Shown piece by piece: positions 1 through 8,003 of a stretch of DNA of 64,000 nucleotides. The stretch lies in the NCBI RefSeq assembly GCF_028994805.1, contig NZ_JAJQQP010000001.1, positions 1-64,000 of the forward strand, written 5' to 3'. The stretch comes from Promicromonospora iranensis (GTDB lineage: Bacteria; Actinomycetota; Actinomycetes; Actinomycetales; Cellulomonadaceae). Numbering within the stretch: position 1 is the first letter of the stretch; every line of letters starts with the position of its first letter. The position numbers and the translations under genes were made by a program. The notes beneath the pieces were generated by a model. The model was given only the letters and a program-made list of their open reading frames with translations, was not told where the DNA came from and ran no database searches.

Positions 1-11
1 GAACGCTCACA
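1..11. promoter_or_regulatory. Possible right part of a class B LacI operator cut by the window edge
   Basis: The first 11 bases, gaacgctcaca, match the last 11 bases of the class B operator (TGTTAGCGCTCACA, seen whole at 18061 and 33472) at 9 positions. The left half lies outside the window. If real, it would serve a gene to the left. This is a weak call on a partial site. Confidence 0.25.
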
Positions 12-63
12 CGTCCGTTGGTCAAAACCGAGTCGGCTGAACTTCGCCACTGCCGACCGGTGA

Positions 64-110
64 CGGTGATCACCGTAGCGGTGGTAGAGGGGAAGTAAGG
101 AGAACTTACT
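64..110. terminator. Two small inverted repeats downstream of the first permease operon
   Basis: CGGTGATCACCG (64-75) is a perfect palindrome, and AGTAAG (94-99) pairs with CTTACT (105-110) across 5 bases. They lie just past the end of the leftward operon that stops at 176, so they may end or stabilise its transcript. Nothing else was recognised between 12 and 175. Confidence 0.35.
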
Positions 111-175
111 GGATGGTTACGGCATCGATACAGTCAACTCTTGAATCCGGGAAGCGTCGTCCTGGGTAGTCCGCG

Positions 176-1093
176 TCACCGCACGCTCCCGAGCGAGAGC
201 CCACCCTGCCAGTACTTCTGCAGCGACAGGAACGCTGCGACCAGCGGAACCACCGAGATGAACGACCCGGTGACGATGAGGTTCCAGACCTGCTCGCCGC
301 CCGCGCCGGCGTTGGAAAGGGCTTGCCAGTTGTAGACCCCGACCGTCACGGGGAGCAGGTTCGGGTCACGCAGCACCGCCAGCGGCAGGAAGAAGTTGTT
401 CCACGTGGCGACCGTGGTGAGGAGCAGCACAGTCACGATCGCGGGCCGGAGGAGCGGCAGGACCACCTGGAAGAAGAGACGAAGTTCACCCGCTCCGTCG
501 ACCCGTGCGGCGTCGAGCACCTCCTCGGGCACCGCGCCCTGGGCGTAGACCCGCACCAGGTACACGCCCACCGGGCTGAGCAGCGACGGCAGGATCACCG
601 CCCACATCGTGTTGAGCAGGCCCAGGCCGCTGAGCAGCACGAAGGTGGGGATCACGAGCGCCGTCATCGGCACCATGACGGAGCCGAGCAGCAGCGCGAA
701 GAACGCGCTGCGGCCCCGGAAGCGGTACTTGGCGAGGCCGTAGCCGGCCAGCACCGAGAGCACCGTCGCGCCGACACCGCCCGCGATCGCGTACACGAAC
801 GAGTTGCGGAACCAGATCCAGTAGATGCCGCCCTGGTGGCTGAAGAGACCGGCGATGTTGTCGAACAGGGCGAAGTCGGAGCCGAACCAGAGCGGCGCAC
901 CGCCGAACAGGCCCGCGTTGGTCTTGGTGGACGCCACCACCAGCCACCACAGCGGCACCACGAAGTAGAGCGCGAGCAGCACGAGCACCACGTGAGAGCC
1001 GATGCGGCGGCCCTGGCCCACGGGCTCCCCCGTCGTCCGCTCCGCCGCGGCCCGCTCGGCGCGTGACCTGGAAAGCACTGTCGAGTTCGCCAT
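176..1093 (-). CDS. CUT1 sugar ABC transporter permease (MalG type)
   Basis: This 305-residue inner-membrane permease is the second channel subunit of an oligosaccharide importer. A hydrophilic N-terminus leads into about six hydrophobic segments. The EAA loop, DAARVDGAGELRLFF followed by a VLPLLRP stretch, is the site that contacts the ATPase. Its ATG (1093-1091) overlaps the stop of the upstream permease by one base (TGATG), so translation is probably coupled. It is the last gene of a binding protein-permease-permease operon with no ATPase gene; a shared MsiK-type ATPase elsewhere is the usual actinobacterial solution. Cluster context suggests an arabino-oligosaccharide substrate, but the sequence does not prove it. 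Confidence 0.9.
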   Translation of the reverse strand: MANSTVLSRSRAERAAAERTTGEPVGQGRRIGSHVVLVLLALYFVVPLWWLVVASTKTNAGLFGGAPLWFGSDFALFDNIAGLFSHQGGIYWIWFRNSFVYAIAGGVGATVLSVLAGYGLAKYRFRGRSAFFALLLGSVMVPMTALVIPTFVLLSGLGLLNTMWAVILPSLLSPVGVYLVRVYAQGAVPEEVLDAARVDGAGELRLFFQVVLPLLRPAIVTVLLLTTVATWNNFFLPLAVLRDPNLLPVTVGVYNWQALSNAGAGGEQVWNLIVTGSFISVVPLVAAFLSLQKYWQGGLSLGSVR

Positions 1094-2064
1094 CACTTCA
1101 GCCCGCTCTGCTTGCGCGTCAGGAAGAGGAACAGGTACGAGCCCACGAACACGAGGAAGCCCAGCGAGAACGCCAGCGTCGACGCGTAGTTGAACTGGCT
1201 GTAGTTGAACGCCGTGGCGAACGCGTACATGTTCGGGGTGTAGTCGGTCGGGATGGCGCCCATCGCGGAGGACCGCAGCACCTGCGGCTCCGTGAAGAAC
1301 TGCAGGGTGCCGATGAGCGCGAAGACCACGATCATCACCATCGACGACGAGATCATCGGCACCTTGATCCGCAGCGCGATCTGCCGGCGGTCGGCGCCGT
1401 CGAGCACCGCGGCCTCGTAGATCGACGGGTCGATCGAGCGGAGCGCCGCGTAGATGATGATCATGTAGTAGCCCACCCACTGCCAGGTCACGATGTTGAC
1501 CAGCGACCCGAAGATGTTCGCGGAGCTGAGGAAGTTCGGCGCGGTCAGGCCCACCAGGCCGAACAGTTCCTGCGCCGGGCCGAACCGCGGGCTGTACAGG
1601 AAGCCCCACATCAGGGCACCGATCACCGCGGGGATGGCGTACGGCACGAAGATCAGCAGCCGCGAGACCCGGCTCAGCCGCGTCGCGAGCGTGTCGAGCA
1701 GGAGCGCCGCCACGAGCGCGACCAGGATCTGGACCGGCACCATCACCAGCACGAACCGGAGCACCCGCCAGAGCCCTTCCAGGAACACCGGGTCCGTAAA
1801 GGCCTTGACGTAGTTGTCGGCCCCCACGAACACGTTGCGCCCGGCGGTGGCGATGCCCTTGTTGTGCAGGCTCATCCAGAGGGCGTAGCCGAGGGGCAGC
1901 ACCAGGAACACGGCGAACACGATGGCGAACGGCGCCACGTACACGTATCCCCAGCGCTGCCGTCGGCTGGCGATCTTGCTGGTCGGGCGGGTCGTGGCAG
2001 GCGCGACGACGCTCTTGCCCGTGGTGACCTCCGAGCCCATCCCCGACCTCGTTCCCGAACTCAT
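1093..2064 (-). CDS. CUT1 sugar ABC transporter permease (MalF type)
   Basis: This 323-residue permease pairs with the one at 176-1093. After a hydrophilic N-terminal stretch it has about six membrane segments and an EAA loop (EAAVLDGADRRQIALRIKVP). Its ATG overlaps the binding-protein stop by four bases (ATGA), as expected in a translationally coupled operon. An internal Met near codon 9 (MGSEV) could be an alternative start. Substrate is inferred only from the neighbouring arabinan genes and the class A operator ahead of the operon. Confidence 0.9.
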   Translation of the reverse strand: MSSGTRSGMGSEVTTGKSVVAPATTRPTSKIASRRQRWGYVYVAPFAIVFAVFLVLPLGYALWMSLHNKGIATAGRNVFVGADNYVKAFTDPVFLEGLWRVLRFVLVMVPVQILVALVAALLLDTLATRLSRVSRLLIFVPYAIPAVIGALMWGFLYSPRFGPAQELFGLVGLTAPNFLSSANIFGSLVNIVTWQWVGYYMIIIYAALRSIDPSIYEAAVLDGADRRQIALRIKVPMISSSMVMIVVFALIGTLQFFTEPQVLRSSAMGAIPTDYTPNMYAFATAFNYSQFNYASTLAFSLGFLVFVGSYLFLFLTRKQSGLK

Positions 2065-3413
2065 TCCGTGACCGTGAAGCCCTGCTCGGTGGCGTACTGC
2101 ACCAGACCGTCCTGGACGGTGCTCAGCGCGGTCGCCGCGTCCGTGTCCTTCTCCACCATGTCGTAGAGGGCCTGCGTCTGCTGGTCATAGGCGTAGACCT
2201 GGAACGGGCTGAACGAGAAGCCCTCGTACCCGTTGGCCGCCTCGAGGAACACCTCCTCGTTGATCTTCTGGCCACCGAAGAACGGTGCCTCGCGCTCCGT
2301 GAACCAGTCCGACTCGAGCATCGGCTTCCACTGCGGCCACAGGGCCGCCTCCTCGACGCCGAGCTTCCAGGCCTCCTCGGTGTTGAACAGCTCCTTGGCC
2401 ACGGTCGCCGCGGCCTCCGGCTGCTCGGACTGCGTGGTCACGGCGAAGGTCGAGCCGCCCCAGTTCACCTGGACCGGGTTCTCCGTGTCCCACTGCGGGA
2501 GCGGCGCCGCGCGCCACTCGGCGTCGGCGTCGGCCTCCGACAGACCCTGCAGGTAGCCGGGGCCCCAGGCGGCCGCGAGGTAGACGGCGTAGGTGCCGTC
2601 GACGAGCGCCGCGTTGTAGTCGGTGGTGAACGCGTCCTCGGTGGCCACCAGGTCGTCGTCGATCAGGCCCTTCCAGTAGCCGAGGACCTCCTCGGCCTCC
2701 GGGCTGTCGACGTTGATGCCGATCTCCGTCGGCTTCGCGGTGTCGTACTGGAACGGCTCCCAGCCGTTCTGCGCGAACAGCGCGTAGTTGAGCGCGTTGC
2801 CGTTGGTCGGGAAGTCGGTGATGTGGCCCTCGAAGCCCGCATCGCGCAGGTCCTGGGCCGCCGTGGCGAACTCGTCCCAGGTGGTCGGCACGTCGACGCC
2901 GTGCTCCTCGAAGATGTCGGCGCGGTACAGCATGCCCATGGGGCCGCCGTCGACGGGGATCGCGTAGACGGCGTCGCCGTTGGAGACGTCGGACCAGGAG
3001 CCGGGGGTGTAGTCGCCCTCGAGCTCGCCGGCGCCGTACTCGGACAGGTCGACGAGCGAGTCGAGGATGGTGAAGGTCGGGATCACCTCGGCCTCGAGCA
3101 TGATCACGTCGGGCGCGCCGGTACCGGCCTCGATGGCGGTCTGGAACTTGTTGTACTCGTCGGCGCCCTGGCCCGCGTTGGTCCAGCAGACCTGCAGGTC
3201 GGTGTGGGTCTCGTTGAAGTGGTCCACGATCGTCTCGAACGACGGGTACCACGCCCACACCGTCACCTGGGTCGCGTCGGGCTGCTTGATCTCGTTGGTG
3301 CAGGTCGCCGCCTCGGCGCCGCCCCCACCACCGGAACAGGCCGCGAGGCCGACGGCGGATACTGCCATGGCGGCTGCGGCAGCCACGCCGCGGCGTCGGG
3401 CTGATGTGCGCAT
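2061..3413 (-). CDS. Extracellular sugar-binding lipoprotein of a CUT1 importer
   Basis: This 450-residue solute-binding protein delivers sugar to the permeases at 176-2064. A lipoprotein signal (Arg-rich start, hydrophobic core, lipobox LAAC with Cys26) is followed by a Gly-rich linker and a family 1 binding-protein fold. It ends in EQGFTVTE, much like the end of the binding protein at 35186-36532 (DQGFTVNG), so the two may be related copies. It is the first gene of the leftward operon. An operator-like 14-mer lies at 3481-3494, about 70 bases upstream, so LacI repression is likely. Ligand is probably an arabino-oligosaccharide by context. Confidence 0.88.
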   Translation of the reverse strand: MRTSARRRGVAAAAAMAVSAVGLAACSGGGGGAEAATCTNEIKQPDATQVTVWAWYPSFETIVDHFNETHTDLQVCWTNAGQGADEYNKFQTAIEAGTGAPDVIMLEAEVIPTFTILDSLVDLSEYGAGELEGDYTPGSWSDVSNGDAVYAIPVDGGPMGMLYRADIFEEHGVDVPTTWDEFATAAQDLRDAGFEGHITDFPTNGNALNYALFAQNGWEPFQYDTAKPTEIGINVDSPEAEEVLGYWKGLIDDDLVATEDAFTTDYNAALVDGTYAVYLAAAWGPGYLQGLSEADADAEWRAAPLPQWDTENPVQVNWGGSTFAVTTQSEQPEAAATVAKELFNTEEAWKLGVEEAALWPQWKPMLESDWFTEREAPFFGGQKINEEVFLEAANGYEGFSFSPFQVYAYDQQTQALYDMVEKDTDAATALSTVQDGLVQYATEQGFTVTE

Positions 3414-3480
3414 CCGAGTCCTCCTTGATTCGGTACCGCGGCCGAGGGGCCGGGGTGTACCCGGCGTCGTCGCCGGGCTC

Positions 3481-3494
3481 TTTCAACGTTGTAG
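3481..3494. promoter_or_regulatory. Class A LacI operator before the first CUT1 importer
   Basis: The sequence tttcaacgttgtag has the CAACGTTG core and right half of the class A consensus ctacaacgatgtag (seen complete at 27370). It lies upstream of the binding-protein gene that starts at 3413. It is the most degenerate left half of the set. Confidence 0.6.
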
Positions 3495-3574
3495 GAACGC
3501 TCGCCACCGTTCTACCCCGTAGCCGACGCCGTGGCAAGACCGGAGCAGGAGACGGTGCACCCTTCCACCCGCTC

Positions 3575-4210
3575 CTACTGCCCCGAGTGGTCGACGAACC
3601 AGAGCGGAGCGGGTCCGGACAGAATGTCGAACAGATGCTCTTCCCACAGGAATCCGTATCCCACCACAAGAATCAGCAGAACAACGACGGGAACGATTCT
3701 TCGTACCCATGCCGAACGACAGAACAATGCCAGTACGACCATGACCAGACCAGTGAGGACGAACGGTGAAGCGTTGGACCATCCCACCGCCTCGCTCGTC
3801 CAGCACTCTCCCTGGGAACAACCGTCCGCGACAAAGGGCAGGCTGGCCCGGAACATGGCGCCCACCCACGCGGAGAGAGCCACGACCACACCACACAACC
3901 CGAGACCTGCCCTCGCCACGACGGAGGACGCGCGGTCACGAACCGGGGCGATGCCCGAGGAAGCCAGGATGGTCGTGGCGAGCCAGGCGACTGCGCCTGT
4001 CACATCTCCCGAGCCATAGAAACTAGCTGTGCCGAGCGGTGTGATCACCGGGAACGTCACGGCTCCTGCGCGCGCTCCAGCACACACCGCACAAAGCACC
4101 GAAGCCGTCCCGAGGACCGCGAGAAAAGCCACCGCCGGACCAGGGTCCGGTGATTTCACCGGTTCCGGGAAAAGGGCCTCTCGGGGTGCAGAGCAGGCAT
4201 TCTCAGTCAC
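3575..4210 (-). CDS. Hypothetical membrane protein, five predicted segments
   Basis: I do not recognise a family. The 211-residue product has five hydrophobic stretches, roughly residues 26-50, 70-90, 100-122, 148-168 and 171-190, and a short Cys-containing loop (GCSQGECW) between the third and fourth. The GTG start overlaps the stop of the LacI gene by four bases (GTGA), so it appears to be the second gene of that operon. Local GC content looks a little lower than in neighbours, which may mean recent acquisition. A role in the arabinan system is possible from linkage only. Confidence 0.6.
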   Translation of the reverse strand: MTENACSAPREALFPEPVKSPDPGPAVAFLAVLGTASVLCAVCAGARAGAVTFPVITPLGTASFYGSGDVTGAVAWLATTILASSGIAPVRDRASSVVARAGLGLCGVVVALSAWVGAMFRASLPFVADGCSQGECWTSEAVGWSNASPFVLTGLVMVVLALFCRSAWVRRIVPVVVLLILVVGYGFLWEEHLFDILSGPAPLWFVDHSGQ

Positions 4211-5292
4211 CCGGAAGCGACTTCCACCGTCTCGATACCGCCCTCCTGGACGCTCACCAGCCGGCCCTCCTGACCCTGCGCGACGTCACCCGTCGACTCG
4301 CGGCCCACGATCCGCGAGTCCGGCACCACGCGGCGGAACGGCGCCGGGTCGCCGGTCGCGCCGATGCGTTCCAGCAGCAGCTCGACGGCGGTGCGCGCGA
4401 TCTGGTCGCGGCCCGGGTCCACGGAGGACAGCGCGGGGACCGAGTACTTCGCGTCGTCGACGTCGTCGAACCCGATGAGCGCCACCTGGCCCGGGACGTC
4501 GATCCCGTGGGCGTGCAGGGCGTGCAGCGCGCCGAGGGCGAGGGCGTCGTTGAGCGCGAAGACGGCGTCGATCTCCGTGCCGTCGTCAAGCATGCGGCGC
4601 ATGGCCTCCGCGCCGGTGGAGCGGTGCCAGAGGCCCGCCTCGCCGATCAGTGCCGGGTCGTGCGGCAGGCCGGCCTCCGCGAGCCCCTCCAGATAGCCGG
4701 CGGTGCGCAGTGCGGCAGACCCGACCTGCTCGCCCGCGTGCGCCCCGATCAGGGCTATGCGACGGCGGCCGAGCGACGCCAGGTGCAGCGTCGCCGCCTT
4801 GGCCGCCGCCACGTTGTTCATGGTCACGTGGTCAGCCGGCGCCCCGAAGACCCGCTCGCCGAGGATCACTATCGGGAAGTCCACGGTGAACAGGGCGATG
4901 TCGTCGGGGCCGAGCGCCAGAGGCGAGAAGATCAGCCCGTCGGTGAGATGCCTGCGCCGGCCCGAGAGCACGTCGGTCTCCCGCTCGCGGCTGGCGCTCG
5001 TCTGCTCGATGAGCACCGTCCACCCGGCGGTGTCCGCGGCCGAGATGACGGAGTCGGCGAGCTCCGCGAAGTACGGGAGCGACAGCTCGGGAACGGCCAG
5101 CGTGATCAGCCCCGTGCGGCGCGTGCGGAGGTTCCGGGCGGACATGTTCACGCGGTAGCCCAGGTCCTCGATGGCGGACTGGACCCGCTGCCGCGTCTCG
5201 GCACGGATGTACGGGTAGCCGTTCACCACGTTCGACACGGTCTTGATCGACACGCCTGCGCGCTGCGCTACGTCGTGCATGGTCACAGCCAC
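4207..5292 (-). CDS. LacI-family repressor, class A operator type (copy 1)
   Basis: This 361-residue regulator has an N-terminal helix-turn-helix (DVAQRAGVSIKTVSNVVNG) and a periplasmic-binding-protein-like sensor domain. GTG at 5292 is chosen because it has GGAGG eight bases upstream and gives the usual LacI start (MAVTMHDVAQRAG); ATG at 5280 is the alternative. It diverges from the GH51 gene at 5410 with a class A operator between them (5369-5382), so it probably represses both. A close paralogue of identical length lies at 26229-27314. The effector is probably arabinose or a short arabino-oligosaccharide. Confidence 0.9.
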   Translation of the reverse strand: MAVTMHDVAQRAGVSIKTVSNVVNGYPYIRAETRQRVQSAIEDLGYRVNMSARNLRTRRTGLITLAVPELSLPYFAELADSVISAADTAGWTVLIEQTSASRERETDVLSGRRRHLTDGLIFSPLALGPDDIALFTVDFPIVILGERVFGAPADHVTMNNVAAAKAATLHLASLGRRRIALIGAHAGEQVGSAALRTAGYLEGLAEAGLPHDPALIGEAGLWHRSTGAEAMRRMLDDGTEIDAVFALNDALALGALHALHAHGIDVPGQVALIGFDDVDDAKYSVPALSSVDPGRDQIARTAVELLLERIGATGDPAPFRRVVPDSRIVGRESTGDVAQGQEGRLVSVQEGGIETVEVASG

Positions 5293-5368
5293 GCTGCCAG
5301 CCTCCGCTCCCCGAGTTTTCCCACAGAGTAGAGGACCGCCGTGACCCCCGCGTCGTAGATCGACTAGT

Positions 5369-5382
5369 GTGCAACGATGTAA
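5369..5382. promoter_or_regulatory. Class A LacI operator between lacI copy 1 and abfA
   Basis: gtgcaacgatgtaa keeps the CAACGATGTA core of the class A consensus. It sits in the 117-base divergent gap, 28 bases before the GH51 start, so one repressor site could control both directions. Confidence 0.7.
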
Positions 5383-5409
5383 AGCCGTCGACCGATCCAG
5401 CGAGGAACA

Positions 5410-6942
5410 ATGACGACCTCCCGCACCCGCGTGCTGCTGCACCCCGACTTCACCGTCGGCACCGTCGACCGTCGCCTGTTCGGCTCCTTCGTGGAGCATC
5501 TGGGGCGTGCGGTCTACACCGGCATCCACGAACCGGGCCATCCGACGTCCGACAGCCACGGCTTCCGCCGCGACGTCGCCGACCTGACGCGCGAGCTCGG
5601 CGTCACCACCGTCCGGTACCCGGGCGGCAACTTCGTGTCGAACTACCGCTGGGAGGACGCCGTCGGGCCCGTGGAGCAGCGCAAGCCGTTCCTCGATCTC
5701 GCGTGGCGCACCGTGGAGCCCAATCTCGTGGGCACCGACGAGTTCCTCCAGTGGGCCGAGCGCGAGGGCATCGAGCCGATGATGGCCGTCAACCTCGGCA
5801 CCCGCGGTGTCGAGGAGGCAGTGGCCCTCCTCGAGTACTGCAACGGCGAGGCCGGGACCCGCTGGGCCGACCTGCGCATCGCCAACGGCCGGGAGAAGCC
5901 CTACGGGGTCAAGCTCTGGTGCCTGGGCAACGAGATGGACGGCCCCTGGCAGATCGGGCACAAGGACGCGCACGAGTACGGCAAGCTCGCCCGCAACGCC
6001 GGGCACGCGATGAAGCTCGTGGACCCGTCCATCGAGCTGGTCGCCTGCGGGTCGTCGTCGATGCAGATGCCGACGTTCGGCGAGTGGGAGCGCACGGTCC
6101 TCGAGTACACCTACGACCTGGTGGACCACATCTCCATGCACGCCTACTACGAGGAGCTGGACGACGACCGCGCGTCGTTCCTCGGGTCGGGCACGGCCAT
6201 GGACCGGTTCATCGACCGGGTGGTGGCCTCGGCGGACGCCGTGGGCGCCCAGCGCCGTTCCGACAAGCGCATCACCATCTCGTTCGACGAGTGGAACGTC
6301 TGGTACCTGCAGAGCCGGTTCCCCGGCGAGGCGAACCTGCCGATCCAGAAGGACGCGCCGCGCATCATCGAGGACGTCTACTCCGGGCTCGACGCCGTGG
6401 TCGTGGGCGACCTGCTGGTCACGCTGCTGAACCACGCCGACCGTGTCCCCGTGGCGTGCCTCGCCCAGCTCGTCAACGTGATCGCGCCGATCATGACCGA
6501 GCCCGGCGGGGAGGCCTGGCGGCAGCCGACGTTCCACCCGTTCGCGACGACGGCCCGCCTGGCGCGGGGCGAGGCGCTCGACCTGCGCGTGACCGGACCC
6601 AGCATCACCACCAAGGCCCACGGCGAGGTGCCGGCGGTCACGGCGGCGGCCACGCTGGCGGACGGCGCGTGCGCGCTGTTCCTGACCAACAGGTCCGCGG
6701 AGCCCGTCGAGGTGGAGCTGGCGCACCTGGGCGCCGCGCTCGAGGTCACCGAGGGCTGGGCCATGACCGCCGACCACGAGACCGCCGTCGTCGGGCCGGA
6801 GCATGCCGAGAAGGTGGCCGCCGAGCACTGGGGCGCGTTCGACGTCGCCGGGCGAGTCGCCCAGGGCGACGGCGCGACGACGAAGGTCACGCTGGCCCCG
6901 GAGTCGTGGACAGCACTGTCGGGCAGGCTCACCAGCCTGTAG
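5410..6942 (+). CDS. abfA: GH51 alpha-L-arabinofuranosidase, cytoplasmic
   Basis: This 510-residue enzyme removes terminal alpha-L-arabinofuranosyl units from imported oligosaccharides. The (beta/alpha)8 barrel shows the GH51 acid/base Glu175 in GNEMDG and the nucleophile Glu294 in FDEWNVWY. The N-terminal FGSFVEHLGR and VRYPGGNF motifs are typical, and a beta-sandwich domain follows. No signal peptide is seen. A GAGGA ribosome site lies just before the ATG. It diverges from a LacI gene with a class A operator between, and is followed by a palindromic repeat (6948-7034). The paralogue at 19213-20724 has the same active-site motifs. Confidence 0.95.
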   Translation: MTTSRTRVLLHPDFTVGTVDRRLFGSFVEHLGRAVYTGIHEPGHPTSDSHGFRRDVADLTRELGVTTVRYPGGNFVSNYRWEDAVGPVEQRKPFLDLAWRTVEPNLVGTDEFLQWAEREGIEPMMAVNLGTRGVEEAVALLEYCNGEAGTRWADLRIANGREKPYGVKLWCLGNEMDGPWQIGHKDAHEYGKLARNAGHAMKLVDPSIELVACGSSSMQMPTFGEWERTVLEYTYDLVDHISMHAYYEELDDDRASFLGSGTAMDRFIDRVVASADAVGAQRRSDKRITISFDEWNVWYLQSRFPGEANLPIQKDAPRIIEDVYSGLDAVVVGDLLVTLLNHADRVPVACLAQLVNVIAPIMTEPGGEAWRQPTFHPFATTARLARGEALDLRVTGPSITTKAHGEVPAVTAAATLADGACALFLTNRSAEPVEVELAHLGAALEVTEGWAMTADHETAVVGPEHAEKVAAEHWGAFDVAGRVAQGDGATTKVTLAPESWTALSGRLTSL

Positions 6943-6947
6943 ACCCT

Positions 6948-7034
6948 CTTGTTGTGGGCGTGATCGTTCTTGTTGTGGGCGTGATCGTTGCGACTACCTG
7001 CCCGTTCCAGGCGCAACGATCACGCTCACGACAA
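6948..7034. repeat. Family 1 palindromic repeat with a tandem duplication
   Basis: CTTGTTGTGGGCGTGATCGTT occurs twice in direct tandem (6948-6968, 6969-6989; the 21-base unit is quoted here with its first base dropped: TTGTTGTGGGCGTGATCGTT). The second copy extends to an arm (6970-6992) that pairs with 7012-7034 with two mismatches. Related copies are at 22283-22345 and 59135-59197. It lies between convergent abfA and the alarmone synthetase, where a bidirectional terminator is expected. Confidence 0.75.
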
Positions 7035-7040
7035 CGAAGG

Positions 7041-7820
7041 TCAGGCGTCGCTGCCGAAGCCGAATCCGCCGTCCGCCTCGGCGGCCCGCCAGAAGTCGCG
7101 CAGCATCTCCTCCGGGGTGTGGAGGTTGTGCCTGCTCGCCACAGGCTCCTCGTCGCCCGAGATCGCCTTGACCTCGTCGTGGATCCGCTCCATCGAGGTA
7201 TCGAGCGACCAGGCCACGTCGGCCGCGAGCTTGAGCGAGTCGGTGAGGGGCCGGGGCACGTCGCCGTCGTACTTGTAGTAGATCTTGTGCTCGAGGCTGG
7301 CCCAGAAGTCCATCGCGATGGTGCGCAGCTGGATCTCGACGATGACGTCCTCGACCCGGTCGGACAGGTACACCGGGATCTGCACGATGAGGTGCAGCGA
7401 CTTGTACCCGGTCGCCTTCGGGTGCTTGATGTAGTCCCGCTCCTCCAGCAGCGTCAGGTCTGCCTGCTTGAGCAGCATGTCGCGCACCAGGTAGATGTCG
7501 TTGACGAAGCTGCAGGTGATCCGCACGCCGGCGATGTCGAACATCTGCGCCCGGACGCCTTCCGGTGTCAGCGGGATGCTCTTGCGGCGGCACTTGGCGA
7601 CGATCGACTCGAACGACTTGAGCCGCGAACCCACGTGCTCGACGGGGTTGTAGTTCTGCATGTGCCGGAACTCGTCGCGCAGGATCGAGACCTTGGTCAT
7701 GACCTCGTCGATCCCGAACTTGTAGGTCAGCACCAGTCTGCGGAGCTCGCTGACGAGCTTCCGGAGCTCGGCGGGGTCAGGTATCGGGTGTTCCCGGACG
7801 TCCTGGGGCAGCTTGCTCAC
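7041..7820 (-). CDS. RelA/SpoT-domain (p)ppGpp synthetase, small alarmone synthetase type
   Basis: This 259-residue protein has a lone RelA/SpoT nucleotidyltransferase domain, which transfers pyrophosphate from ATP to GTP or GDP. Visible features are the RDEFRHMQNYNPVEHVGSR helix region, the DIAGVRITCSFVNDIY core with its conserved Arg, KATGYKSLHLIV and VEIQLRTIAMDFWASLEHK. There is no HD hydrolase, TGS or ACT domain, which fits RelQ/RelP-type enzymes. The start is uncertain: GTG at 7820 is chosen because the in-frame extension to 7937 is encoded mostly by the 16-base repeat array at 7879-7994. No strong ribosome site is seen. No arabinan connection is evident. Confidence 0.85.
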   Translation of the reverse strand: MSKLPQDVREHPIPDPAELRKLVSELRRLVLTYKFGIDEVMTKVSILRDEFRHMQNYNPVEHVGSRLKSFESIVAKCRRKSIPLTPEGVRAQMFDIAGVRITCSFVNDIYLVRDMLLKQADLTLLEERDYIKHPKATGYKSLHLIVQIPVYLSDRVEDVIVEIQLRTIAMDFWASLEHKIYYKYDGDVPRPLTDSLKLAADVAWSLDTSMERIHDEVKAISGDEEPVASRHNLHTPEEMLRDFWRAAEADGGFGFGSDA

Positions 7821-7878
7821 GGGGACCACGGTACGGGCTGAGGATGGAGCTGTGGGCTGGAACGCCACCCCTTTCGCC

Positions 7879-7994
7879 GAGGTAGTCGACTGGCGAGGTA
7901 GTCGTCTGGCGAGGTAGTCGTCTGGCGAGGTAGTCACCCAGCTCGTGCTCAGTGACTACCTCGCTGCATGACTACCTCGCCAGGTGACTACCTC
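7879..7994. repeat. Phased 16-base repeat array with opposed halves
   Basis: GAGGTAGTC occurs four times at 7879, 7895, 7911 and 7927, exactly 16 bases apart. Its reverse complement GACTACCTC occurs three times at 7954, 7970 and 7986, also 16 bases apart. The two halves can fold into a long hairpin in several registers. It lies between the stop of the GH43-GH51 gene (8004) and the start of the alarmone synthetase gene, both leftward, so it is probably a terminator or spacer. Confidence 0.85.
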
Positions 7995-8003
7995 GGCGTG
8001 AGG

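Noticed and set aside
7879-7994. CRISPR array
   Set aside because: The unit is 9 bases at a 16-base period with an inverted second half, no spacers of usual length and no cas genes.
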